Shown here: positions 5,160 to 12,233 of the stretch, piece by piece | Position numbering within the stretch: position 1 is the first letter of the stretch | Layout: each line of letters begins with the position of its first letter | Source: Bacillota bacterium | GTDB taxonomy: Bacteria > Bacillota > Bacilli > Alicyclobacillales > Alicyclobacillaceae | Assembly (NCBI GenBank): GCA_021820805.1 | Contig: JAKADF010000036.1 | Coordinates: 1-12,848 of the forward strand | DNA: 12,848 nucleotides | Reading direction: 5' to 3' | Program-made: the position numbers and the translations under genes | The notes under the pieces: generated by a model | Seen by the model: only the letters and a program-made list of their open reading frames with translations | Databases searched by the model: none | What the model was told of the DNA's origin: nothing

Positions 5160-7633
5160 AAAATCATCTCCATTTCAACATCTCGAACCGTCCTCATCCG
5201 TACGTTATTTACTGACAAACATCCTTTATGAACGGTTAAAGGATTCACCTGAATGCTGTAAATCTCGGGTACATCCGCAACAAGCTGCGCAAACCGCAAG
5301 ACCCAGTCTTTAAGACAAGCAACTTCTTCTTCAGAAAAACTTTGAATATGGGGCATTAAGCTATTCAGCATGCTCCTGGCATCTACATCTGTCATTGGAA
5401 TGAGTACTACTCCTCTATACACCACCATATTGTCAGTAACATCTTCCCATTGCAACAGGTCTGGGTACTTAATACTTGATACTTCCATAAGCGGCCCGAA
5501 TAATGAATCAATAGTAATATGGAGACGCAAAATTGGTTGTAACTCTTCTTTTTCTTCACGAGGTAACTTGTGTTCACTTCCTGCATCGACAGAAATTCCC
5601 ACTGCTTTAAGTACATTCATTGTAACGTCTTCCGGGAGTTCGTGAACGCTGTCCTTTACACAATCTCGAACGAGATTCCTGGCAGTTGTTGTATCCATCA
5701 CATCTAAATCTGGGATATTCCCGTTGTCATTTAAACGATACTCTGCATATCGAACAACTTTTGCTAAAGCATGAACTGCTAGTTCGGGAAATGGGTACAC
5801 TGGAATTTTACGCTTCCCCGCTTGGATATACCGAACTCCATGGGTGCCTTGGGTAAGGAAATTTGCTACAACAGGCTTTCCATTTACCATGTAAGGAGGC
5901 TCTCCAGAACTCGAGTGTTCAGACGAGATTTCCTCATCATATTCTGTAACGGCTTCTTGAATCGCTTGTACTACACCTTTCTCGTCAACAACGCCAACGG
6001 GAGTAAACAAAATAACAACAGCATCCACGTTTTCATCACGCAATACATGGGGCAACACTTCCCTGTAACTCTCACCTAATGACTCATAGCCAAGGTTTAC
6101 GACCGGATCGACCAGTGTAAGATCTTCTTGGTGTAGTGTATCGACAGCCATCACGGCACCGCCGGCAGTGTTCGTTACTATGGCAACACGTTGTCCCTGC
6201 GGTAGAATTCCTTGTCCTAGAAGAGCAACGATATCAAACAACTCCTGAATTGTTCCAGCACGAATAATGCCTGTTTGATGAAATAATGCATCTACGGTTG
6301 ATTCCCGGATAAGGGTATCCCTTTTCCACTTTGATATCGTCACGCCTGATGCAGTGGTAGCCCCTTTGACGGCAATTATTGGCTTTCGTCTGGCAATTCG
6401 TCTGCAAATCCGCGAAAATTTACGCGGATTACCAAATGACTCTAGATAGAGTGCAATCATCTGGGTTGATGAATCGTCTTCCCAGTACTGCAATAAGTCA
6501 TTACCCGAAACATCCGATTTGTTTCCTAAGCTGGCAAAACTGGATACGCCTACGCCAATTTGGTCTGCATAGTCCAATATGGTAAGCCCGATGGCTCCAG
6601 AATGACTTGCAATTGCAAGTCTGCCTTGACTTGGCAAACTATGTGCAAAACTAGCGTTCACACTCACTTGCGGGTTTGTATTCAATAATCCTAGACAATT
6701 GGGTCCAATTAAACGGCACCCCGCGGCCCGCAGTTTCCGTACCAACCGTTTTTCGTGTTGATACCCTTCTTCACCTGTGTCGCGAAAACCAGAAGAAACA
6801 ATCACGACAGATTTGACTTTTGCATCTATGCAGTCATCGATAACCGAGTCTACTTGCTTTTCAGGAACTGCTATAATCGCGAGGTCAATTCGTTCAGGCA
6901 ATGCTTTTACATTTTTATAAGCACGTACTGAACAAAGTGAATGCGCAGAAGGGTTTACAGGATAGACCGTACCTGTATATCCAGACTCTAAAAGATGCTT
7001 CAGCAAAACACTGCCTAGACGATGGGTATCTCGTGATGCGCCAATTACTGCAATCGATTCAGGTTCGAAAAACGGATGCAAAGATGCTGCAGTTGCAAGC
7101 TTCTCCCTCGTTTCTTGGAGTGCCCGCGTGCGCTCTGTCTTTCGCAAAGGCAGCACCAACCGTACCGTATCAAAAGTTTGCTGTCTTGTAATTTCGTATC
7201 CACTTGCCGAAAAAACCTGCAACATTTGATGGTTTTCTCTCAAGACCTCTGCTTCAATTCGTTCAAAACCATTCATCCATGCAAGATGTGCCAAATGTTC
7301 AAGTAATAAAGATCCAAGGCCCTTCCCCTGAATTCGGTCATCCACCAAAAACGCAACCTCTGCCGTTGTTTCATTTACCCGCGCGTAGTTTCCGACAGCG
7401 AGCGCAACGCCTCCGGATATACATAAAAGTGAAGCCGCATTTCTACCGCCATCGCCAATCATTTCATCTAAAAATTTGTCTCGAAACTCTCGAACCATAT
7501 GAAAAAACCGCAGATACAGACTGTCTGCCGATACAGACTCAAATAATGCCCTAACGATATTTCTATCCCGTTCTCCTGGTTCTGCTAATCGTAACTCAGC
7601 TACACGACCGTCTCTTAAAAAAATTCTGGTCAT
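5156..7633 (-). CDS. Pat-type protein lysine acetyltransferase: N-terminal GNAT fused to a degenerate NDP-forming acyl-CoA synthetase
   Basis: The 825-residue protein has a GNAT domain first (about 1-165) with AEVAFLV (91-97) and the acetyl-CoA loop QGKGLG (102-107). A CoA-binding Rossmann domain follows (about 185-320; IAVIGAS at 194-200, GPNCLG at 310-315), then ligase-CoA-like domains (about 335-640) and a short ATP-grasp remnant (about 645-825). Active NDP-forming synthetases carry a phospho-histidine in an SHTGA-like loop before DALF. Here the aligned position is Trp436 in TISKWKRD. The ATP-grasp lacks the lysine and nucleotide loop and jumps from GISVDAGSE (679-687) to LHITIDSLFGP (704-714). 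Loss of synthetase activity with a kept GNAT domain is the hallmark of Pat/PatZ lysine acetyltransferases, which silence CoA ligases such as Acs. AGGAGG (7646-7641) sits seven bases before the ATG at 7633. The Sir2 partner overlaps its stop. Confidence 0.87.
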   Translation of the reverse strand: MTRIFLRDGRVAELRLAEPGERDRNIVRALFESVSADSLYLRFFHMVREFRDKFLDEMIGDGGRNAASLLCISGGVALAVGNYARVNETTAEVAFLVDDRIQGKGLGSLLLEHLAHLAWMNGFERIEAEVLRENHQMLQVFSASGYEITRQQTFDTVRLVLPLRKTERTRALQETREKLATAASLHPFFEPESIAVIGASRDTHRLGSVLLKHLLESGYTGTVYPVNPSAHSLCSVRAYKNVKALPERIDLAIIAVPEKQVDSVIDDCIDAKVKSVVIVSSGFRDTGEEGYQHEKRLVRKLRAAGCRLIGPNCLGLLNTNPQVSVNASFAHSLPSQGRLAIASHSGAIGLTILDYADQIGVGVSSFASLGNKSDVSGNDLLQYWEDDSSTQMIALYLESFGNPRKFSRICRRIARRKPIIAVKGATTASGVTISKWKRDTLIRESTVDALFHQTGIIRAGTIQELFDIVALLGQGILPQGQRVAIVTNTAGGAVMAVDTLHQEDLTLVDPVVNLGYESLGESYREVLPHVLRDENVDAVVILFTPVGVVDEKGVVQAIQEAVTEYDEEISSEHSSSGEPPYMVNGKPVVANFLTQGTHGVRYIQAGKRKIPVYPFPELAVHALAKVVRYAEYRLNDNGNIPDLDVMDTTTARNLVRDCVKDSVHELPEDVTMNVLKAVGISVDAGSEHKLPREEKEELQPILRLHITIDSLFGPLMEVSSIKYPDLLQWEDVTDNMVVYRGVVLIPMTDVDARSMLNSLMPHIQSFSEEEVACLKDWVLRFAQLVADVPEIYSIQVNPLTVHKGCLSVNNVRMRTVRDVEMEMIL

Positions 7634-7739
7634 AAGACAGCCTCCTAGGACAGTAATTCTTGGATATATACGTAAAACAGAGGTTCCTCACATTAATTTA
7701 GCATTTTTTGAATAAATCAGTTGTGCTGCGTTCCATGCC

Positions 7740-7925
7740 CTATCTTCTCAAGGATTCGATAATCTCAATAATATGCTCAATTTCCGAAATCCGGATTGAC
7801 CGTTCTTGTTCTTTTTCAGCAGACTGATTTTTCGGCACCTCCAATAAAGACTTTTTCCGTCTGTGCAGGCATCGTTCTACTTGACGAATCGCGTCTCGGT
7901 ATCCAAGTTCCTCTTCTGTCGACAT
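7740..7925 (-). CDS. Small hypothetical protein, 61 residues, charged and helical
   Basis: I do not recognise this protein. It is rich in Glu, Arg, Lys and Ile, has no membrane segment or signal peptide, and its second half (SEIEHIIEIIESLRR, 47-61) looks like an amphipathic helix. The single Cys19 lies in RCLHRRKK. A ribosome site AAGGGGG (7942-7936) precedes the ATG at 7925 by ten bases, and a good promoter candidate lies just upstream (7996-7969). No terminator separates it from the acetyltransferase gene 106 bases downstream, so it is probably the first gene of the acetyltransferase/Sir2 operon. It lacks the SQELD signature of Spo0E-like peptides. It could be a small regulatory or adaptor protein, but nothing in the sequence shows a function. 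Confidence 0.6.
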   Translation of the reverse strand: MSTEEELGYRDAIRQVERCLHRRKKSLLEVPKNQSAEKEQERSIRISEIEHIIEIIESLRR

Positions 7926-7968
7926 GTGGAAGCAGCCCCCTTCACCAAACTATCTAAATGTATTTTAT

Positions 7969-7996
7969 ATTGTACAAAGGTTACAACACGAGACAA
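7969..7996 (-). promoter_or_regulatory. Sigma-A-like promoter for the small ORF-acetyltransferase-sir2 operon
   Basis: On the minus strand TTGTCT (7996-7991) and TACAAT (7974-7969) are spaced by 16 bases. Transcription would start near 7962, giving a leader of about 35 bases before the ATG at 7925. It follows directly on the terminator of the transporter operon, as expected for a new transcription unit. An inverted repeat TTTCA/TGAAA (about 8000-8014) lies immediately upstream of the -35. Confidence 0.5.
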
Positions 7997-8031
7997 ACTT
8001 TCATTTTTGAAATATATTTGAAAGAACTAAT

Positions 8032-8066
8032 AAAAAAAAATAAAAACCTTGCAATAATGCAGGTTT
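8032..8066 (-). terminator. Intrinsic terminator of the TTT transporter-aldolase operon
   Basis: On the minus strand AAACCTGCA (8066-8058) pairs with TGCAAGGTTT (8053-8044) around a TTAT loop, with one bulged base. A long T-rich tract follows (8043-8032 and a little beyond). It lies 45 bases downstream of the aldolase-fold gene stop at 8111. Confidence 0.85.
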
Positions 8067-8110
8067 AGGCAAAGTATATTTCTATTTTCTATATAGTTAG
8101 CTCTGTTATG

Positions 8111-8800
8111 TCAGGAAATCCCTTGAAACTTTCCTTCCCGCTTCGCTTTTTCATAATAGTACAACCAAGTTTTCTCGATATTTTTTGGAATCCACAGTGC
8201 CTTCCCAATCCTTTCAATTTCATCGTTGGACAATTTTGCCGCAGGGTTTAACATGTGCACATAAACTTGCCTTTCAGCATTCATTTCTAAAAATTTTGAA
8301 GCAACAAGCACCTCTTTTAGAGAGTTACCCGTAACGATAACCCCATGAGCCCGGAGTATCAGAGTACTGTTTTCCCCCAGGTACTGTGCCACTTCCCGCC
8401 CGCGATCACGTGAGCTGATTGAATCTAAATCTGGATAGACAGGGATTTGAGCTCCGAGCCCGCAAGCTACAGTGCAAATTGGCGCGAAAGGGACACCAGC
8501 TACACTAAGAATATTGTTCCAGTGCCCATGAAAGTGTGCAATTGCAAATACATCTTCACGAGCAGAATATATTTCGGAATGCAGGTATACCTCATTTGGC
8601 GGTTCCTGTGTTCCTTCCAGTTTTACTCCGTCTAACCCGACTTTAATAATGTCATTCACAGTGAGTGTAGACCTTCCCGCCTGACGGCCATGAGTAAGAA
8701 ACCCATCTTTTACTCGAAGGCTGACATGCCCGTTCATGTCAAATAGACCTAGTGCCTCAAACAACCGAACAGTCTCTGTGAGTTCTAATTTTTGATTCAA
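8111..8800 (-). CDS. Class II aldolase/adducin-family lyase (possible aromatic-acid decarboxylase or sugar-acid aldolase)
   Basis: This 229-residue metal-dependent class II aldolase-fold enzyme belongs to the L-fuculose-phosphate aldolase superfamily, whose members cleave C-C bonds or decarboxylate. Glu70 (NEVYLH), His89 and His91 (AHFHGHW) and His152 (RAHGV) match FucA's Glu73, His92, His94 and His155 with a constant offset of three, so the metal site is intact. The N-terminal phosphate-loop region reads DMNGHVSLR (21-29) instead of the usual GNxSxR form. This variant fits superfamily members that act on substrates without a phosphate. Cytoplasmic members of this superfamily include decarboxylases in phthalate and cumate breakdown, and the nearby dioxygenase favours such a role; this is inference. 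The start is TTG at 8800, with AGGAGG (8815-8810) nine bases upstream. It is last in the transporter operon, 23 bases after the TctB remnant. Confidence 0.82.
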   Translation of the reverse strand: MNQKLELTETVRLFEALGLFDMNGHVSLRVKDGFLTHGRQAGRSTLTVNDIIKVGLDGVKLEGTQEPPNEVYLHSEIYSAREDVFAIAHFHGHWNNILSVAGVPFAPICTVACGLGAQIPVYPDLDSISSRDRGREVAQYLGENSTLILRAHGVIVTGNSLKEVLVASKFLEMNAERQVYVHMLNPAAKLSNDEIERIGKALWIPKNIEKTWLYYYEKAKREGKFQGIS

Positions 8801-8823
8801 GCAACTTTGCCTCCTGTAAATGT

Positions 8824-9329
8824 TTAGAATGACACTGCTAGGAATACGTTAAAAATCACATAAAAGAAAAGGACCGTACCAATCGCTGAAATGAGGGATA
8901 CCCACCACTTAAGCCGCCCCTCCATCCAAGTAACCAAAAAAACAAAACATCCTGTCGCTGCAAGATAACCGATAAACTGCATTCCGGCGATGAAAGCTAT
9001 CAGCCAACAAAAGAGCCTTAAAATACGTACCCACTGCTTAACAGATAAACCCTTATTTTGCTGATTTAAATTCGCTGAAGTGTCTCCCTCGGTATTTGTA
9101 CGACCTGTTTTGCTGCGTTTTGATTGAGAAAGGGAAATACGCGATTTACTGTTGGGGAAAAATCCGCAATTAATAACAAAAACACAAGCAGAACACCGAT
9201 AATCGAAACAGGAAAAGGCAGTTCACGCGCCGTCGGCTGGTAGCTTGCACCGATGATTGCAAACAGCAAAAATACAATAAGCAATACAACATCGAATGCA
9301 ACCATGTCAATCGGCTTCGTTGTCTTCAT
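8824..9329 (-). pseudogene. tctB: Small membrane subunit of the tripartite tricarboxylate transporter (TctB family), split by a -1 frameshift
   Basis: The first part (9329-9066) encodes two hydrophobic segments (about residues 10-27 and 44-58) and then runs into a TAA at 9068-9066. The missing second half lies in the -1 frame, open from 9222 to the TAA at 8826-8824. It encodes a hydrophilic linker (GRTNTEGDTSANLNQQNKG), then LFCWLIAFIAGMQFIGYL and WWVSLISAIGTVLFFYVIF, the last two membrane spans of the family. Rejoining with one base gives about 168 residues, a normal TctB length. The shift must lie between about 9165 and 9069; runs at 9154-9162, 9118-9121 and 9108-9111 are likely spots. The ATG at 9329 is preferred, with AGGTAGGT at 9344-9337. 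It overlaps the tctA end by 23 bases. It may be a true mutation or a sequencing error; I saw no canonical slippery heptamer. Confidence 0.8.
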
Positions 9330-10842
9330 TAAACACACCTACCTTTATGCCAGTACGTGCCAGCTGTAACTTGCTCCTTCTTGGCTTAAATGAAAAGAAT
9401 AGAATTAGAAAAACTACGATAAAAAGCGAAAGTGAAATTGGACGCGTAACAAATCCCTTCCAGCCCATTGCAAGCAATGTCTGATGAAATGATGATTCCA
9501 TGAGACCGCCAACCATAAGCGGGATTACGATATTGATCTTTGGAAAACAGAAACGATCCATAACAAAGCCCAAAATGCCAAAAACCAAAGCCACGATAAC
9601 GTCTCCCATTTTCCCAGCGAGTGCATAAGCACCCACTATCGATAAAGCAAAAATGACTGGAGCAAGCAGCTTTTTTGAAACAAGTGCTAACTTTGTGAGA
9701 TATCCGCCTGTTAACAGCACCACTGCAGCAGTTAAGACATTGCCTACAACCAGTGCATAAATTACCATTAATACCTTGTCTGGGTCTGTCTGTATCAATC
9801 TTGGACCAGGATTTATGCCGAGTACTGTAAGCGTTCCGAGCAAAACCGCCATTTCGATGTGACTCGGAATTCCAAATATCAAAGTTGGGATAAACCCACT
9901 TGCATCTTTGGAGTTATTTGCAGCTTCTGGGGCAATGACACCAGCAATTTCTCCATTTCCAAACCGTTCTGGATGCTTGCTGGATTGCACTGTTTGGCCA
10001 TATGCAACAATGGTCGTGATGGCACCGCCTACCCCAGGAATCATGCCCATAAAAGTTCCAATCAAGTTGCTGCGAATAAAAGTGCCAAAGTTTTTAAAAA
10101 CAGAAATCATCCCATCTCGAACCCCGGTGAGTCGAACATCACCTTGTGGATCATCAGTCAGGCTCCCGCCATGCAGCAACATTTCGAAAGCCTCACTGAT
10201 TGCAAATAAACCGATGAGGGCTGGGACTATACTAATTCCATCGTATAAATATAAGTTCCCAAATGTGAACCGAGTTGAACCAGTGATAGGGTCTGATCCG
10301 ATGAACGTAATCATTAGCCCAAGGGCAACAGCAATCATGCCTTTCCAAACGGATCCACGATTTGATATCACCGCAACCATACTAAGACCTGCCAGTGCCA
10401 TCATGAAAAACTCCGGGAAAGAGAAGGCAAGTACTACCTTCTCTCCCAAAGGAAGAAGCAGGGTAAGAATTACCGCACCAATAAGAGCGGCGAGAATTGC
10501 GCTCATGGCTGACGCTCCAACTGCATAACCGCCTTTTCCCTGCCGAGTCAGCGGGTAGCCATCAAAGCTAGATGCAACACTCGGGGCATGGCCAGGCATA
10601 TTTAATAGAATAGCCGCAAGTGATCCAGATAAAGGAATGGCACTCATTGCCCCAATCATCATAACAATGGCGGAAGTATGATCCATCTTATAGGTAAGAG
10701 GCGTCAACAATGCTAAGACTTGTGGTCCTCCAAGCCCCGGGAGTATACCAAACAGCATACCGACAAGTACCCCGATAATCAGGAACATAGGAGCTGGCCA
10801 TGCGAAAAATGTACCTAATGCTGGTACAATATGTTGATACAT
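9307..10842 (-). CDS. tctA: Tripartite tricarboxylate transporter large permease (TctA family)
   Basis: This 511-residue integral membrane protein is the large translocating subunit of a TTT secondary transporter that works with a solute receptor. Family marks are GILPGLGGPQVLALLTPLTY (32-51), the inverted-repeat counterpart GMIPGVGGAITTIVAYG in the second half, and the following APEAANNSKDASGFIPTLIFGIP motif region. About a dozen hydrophobic segments are visible and the length is normal. The ATG at 10842 has AAAGGAG (10857-10851) eight bases upstream, and 18 bases separate it from the receptor stop. The receptor gene lies immediately upstream and tctB overlaps its end, giving the order C-A-B instead of the common C-B-A. 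Substrates of the family are citrate-like tricarboxylates and aromatic dicarboxylates such as terephthalate; the present substrate is unknown. Confidence 0.95.
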   Translation of the reverse strand: MYQHIVPALGTFFAWPAPMFLIIGVLVGMLFGILPGLGGPQVLALLTPLTYKMDHTSAIVMMIGAMSAIPLSGSLAAILLNMPGHAPSVASSFDGYPLTRQGKGGYAVGASAMSAILAALIGAVILTLLLPLGEKVVLAFSFPEFFMMALAGLSMVAVISNRGSVWKGMIAVALGLMITFIGSDPITGSTRFTFGNLYLYDGISIVPALIGLFAISEAFEMLLHGGSLTDDPQGDVRLTGVRDGMISVFKNFGTFIRSNLIGTFMGMIPGVGGAITTIVAYGQTVQSSKHPERFGNGEIAGVIAPEAANNSKDASGFIPTLIFGIPSHIEMAVLLGTLTVLGINPGPRLIQTDPDKVLMVIYALVVGNVLTAAVVLLTGGYLTKLALVSKKLLAPVIFALSIVGAYALAGKMGDVIVALVFGILGFVMDRFCFPKINIVIPLMVGGLMESSFHQTLLAMGWKGFVTRPISLSLFIVVFLILFFSFKPRRSKLQLARTGIKVGVFNEDNEAD

Positions 10843-10860
10843 TCCATATGCTCCTTTCTA

Positions 10861-11901
10861 TCAATGGCTGATTTGAGCTTTGATTTCTGGAGCATATTTT
10901 TTCATTAGGTTAATATCGTTCTGAACTTCAGATAGCGTATCTGTGCCATCAAGGTACAATGGTGTTTCATTTGCGGCTTTCATCTTCGATATAAAATCAG
11001 GGTCATTAATTGCTTTCTTTAAGGCGTCTTGTAAAATGCCAAGGTCATGGCTCGTTACACCCGGAGTTGTTCCAATAGCCCCATTTAGACTGACGACAGA
11101 TGCAAGTTCTGGGTATCCAAGTTCAGATATTGTTTTTACATTTGGCAATTGCGGCAAACGTTCTTTTGCATCTACCCATAAAGGTTTAAGAAGCCCTGCT
11201 TTAAACTCTTGCTGTAGGGCAGGATAAGGAAATTGAACAAAGTCAACAGACCCCTGAGCCGCCGCGAGTACACTTTCAGAACTGCCCCCGCTTGGGACTG
11301 TGGTTGAATTTTTTATGCCAAGCGTCTTCATTGTCATAAAGCTGGCGAGGCCCGCAGTAGTCGTAATTCCAGTTGTCCCCACCTTTAAATGCGAATCTGC
11401 CTTAACGGAATTAATATCATTTAATCCAGATTTCACTGATGCTGCGGCAACATATGGCATTGAAAATACCTGACCAACCCATGACACCTTTGTTAAGTCA
11501 TAATTGCCCTGACCAATAAGGGGACCAAGAGCGATGGCAGGCAATGTAAAATATCCTATCGTGTATCCATCAGGTTTTGCGTTTATAACTTGCATGTCTC
11601 CTATCACACTATTGCCGCCGGGAACATTCTTTACAATCACAGATGGATGGTTCGGAAGGTACTGACTGAGGAATGGAGCCAGTAATCGAGCTGTTGTATC
11701 AAAATCTCCGCCGGGTGCATATGGCACGATGAGCGTAATCGTTTTCTTCGGATACCCATCATCCCCAGCTGAGTTACCCGTACCATTTCCACTCTTAGCT
11801 GATGCCGTTCCACATCCGGCAAGCGCTGATGTCACAAGGCTTAATGCCATTGCACCTGTTACAACCTTTTTACCTGACCATTTCTCTAACCATCCAATCA
11901 T
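10861..11901 (-). CDS. tctC: Tripartite tricarboxylate transporter substrate-binding lipoprotein (TctC/Bug family)
   Basis: This 346-residue extracytoplasmic solute receptor captures an organic acid and hands it to TctA/TctB. It begins with a positively charged, hydrophobic signal and a lipobox LAGC (27-30), so Cys30 should be lipid-anchored, as usual for Gram-positive receptors. A Ser/Gly/Asn-rich linker follows (31-48). The Bug fold then shows KKTITLIVPYAPGGDFDTTAR (52-72), KNVPGGNSVIG (91-101) and KPDGYTIG (109-116), the family's ligand-loop signatures. The ATG at 11901 has AAGGGGG (11916-11910) eight bases upstream. As the first gene of the operon it would be the most abundant product. 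Bug receptors bind mostly carboxylates, including aromatic and dicarboxylic acids; no ligand can be assigned from sequence. Confidence 0.95.
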   Translation of the reverse strand: MIGWLEKWSGKKVVTGAMALSLVTSALAGCGTASAKSGNGTGNSAGDDGYPKKTITLIVPYAPGGDFDTTARLLAPFLSQYLPNHPSVIVKNVPGGNSVIGDMQVINAKPDGYTIGYFTLPAIALGPLIGQGNYDLTKVSWVGQVFSMPYVAAASVKSGLNDINSVKADSHLKVGTTGITTTAGLASFMTMKTLGIKNSTTVPSGGSSESVLAAAQGSVDFVQFPYPALQQEFKAGLLKPLWVDAKERLPQLPNVKTISELGYPELASVVSLNGAIGTTPGVTSHDLGILQDALKKAINDPDFISKMKAANETPLYLDGTDTLSEVQNDINLMKKYAPEIKAQISH

Positions 11902-11936
11902 TATTGGATCCCCCTTATCTCTATCAAAGTCGCACC

Positions 11937-11949
11937 ATAGTCTGACTAT
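11937..11949. promoter_or_regulatory. Palindrome overlapping the predicted start of TTT operon transcription
   Basis: ATAGTC-T-GACTAT is a perfect 13-bp palindrome lying just after the -10 candidate at 11958-11953, across the expected transcription start. This is a common place for a repressor operator. The regulator is not in the window. Confidence 0.4.
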
Positions 11950-11952
11950 TCA

Positions 11953-11981
11953 GATATACCGATAGAAACTTACAATATCAA
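11953..11981 (-). promoter_or_regulatory. Sigma-A-like promoter for the tctC-tctA-tctB-aldolase operon
   Basis: On the minus strand TTGATA (11981-11976) and TATATC (11958-11953) are separated by 17 bases. The -35 fits the consensus at five of six positions and the -10 at four. The start would be near 11946, giving a leader of about 45 bases before the tctC ATG. Confidence 0.45.
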
Positions 11982-12037
11982 TACGGGTAGTCTAGGTCTT
12001 CTCAGTTCTTAAACACCTATACAAAAGGAAACAATAT

Positions 12038-12070
12038 CTATCCTAAAACACTTTAAGATAGACACCTATC
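12038..12070. repeat. Cluster of CTATC/GATAG half-sites upstream of the TTT promoter
   Basis: CTATC (12038-12042), GATAG (12057-12061) and CTATC (12066-12070) form two overlapping inverted pairs, the second with a four-base centre (GATAGacacCTATC). The octamer ACACCTAT also occurs twice, near 12012 and 12062. They may be binding sites of a transcription factor upstream of the -35 region. Confidence 0.3.
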
Positions 12071-12103
12071 ACCGTGTTTCATATATCAGAACAAATAAAT
12101 TAA

Positions 12104-12124
12104 TTTTTAGACTAAGTCTAAAAA
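12104..12124. promoter_or_regulatory. 21-bp perfect palindrome (candidate operator)
   Basis: TTTTTAGACT-A-AGTCTAAAAA has 10-base arms that are exact inverted copies around one central base. It lies about 120 bases upstream of the TTT promoter candidate and 110 bases past the dioxygenase stop. The short centre disfavours an RNA hairpin and favours a dimeric DNA-binding protein site. AGTC/GACT half-sites recur in the 11937-11949 palindrome, in inverted arrangement. Confidence 0.45.
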
Positions 12125-12140
12125 GGAAAATATATATAAT

Positions 12141-12177
12141 ACAATCAGCATCACAAAATGGTCGTGACACTGATTGT
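12141..12177 (-). terminator. Long hairpin downstream of the dioxygenase gene (probable terminator)
   Basis: The 14-base arms ACAATCAGCATCAC and GTGACACTGATTGT pair at 12 of 14 positions around a nine-base loop. On the minus strand it follows the dioxygenase stop by about 57 bases. It is trailed by an AT-rich stretch (ATTATATATATTTT) rather than a clean T-run, so termination is plausible but not certain. A role as a protein-binding operator is the alternative. Confidence 0.5.
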
Positions 12178-12189
12178 TTGAGCATTTCG

Positions 12190-12216
12190 GTACTAATATC
12201 CTGAATAGATTAGTAC
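12190..12216. repeat. 8-bp perfect inverted repeat near the dioxygenase 3' end
   Basis: GTACTAAT (12190-12197) and ATTAGTAC (12209-12216) are exact inverted copies with an 11-base loop, 18 bases after the dioxygenase stop. As RNA it would form a hairpin just before the longer one at 12141-12177, possibly protecting the 3' end of the dioxygenase transcript. Confidence 0.4.
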
Positions 12217-12233
12217 TGACAGCGACTGCTTAG

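Noticed and set aside
8824..8982. The C-terminal TctB part as an independent small gene starting at an in-frame ATG (MQFIGYL)
   Set aside because: The ATG is within a membrane span, has no ribosome site, and the linker and other span lie upstream in the same frame.
9066..9170. Programmed -1 frameshifting in tctB
   Set aside because: No canonical XXXYYYZ slippery heptamer in the correct frame and no obvious downstream pseudoknot were seen. A simple one-base deletion or sequencing error is the plainer explanation.
9330..9338. GTG at 9338 as the tctB start
   Set aside because: It falls inside the AGGTAGGT ribosome site that serves the ATG at 9329, which also begins the family-like sequence.
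9908..10528. A 206-codon open frame on the plus strand
   Set aside because: It lies wholly antisense to tctA, has a low-complexity composition with many Pro, Ser and Ala residues, shows no recognisable domain and has no ribosome site. It is a shadow of the tctA codon pattern.
12104..12124. The 21-bp palindrome as a transcription terminator
   Set aside because: A one-base centre cannot form a stable RNA loop, and the stem is A/T-rich at its base; a DNA-protein site fits better.
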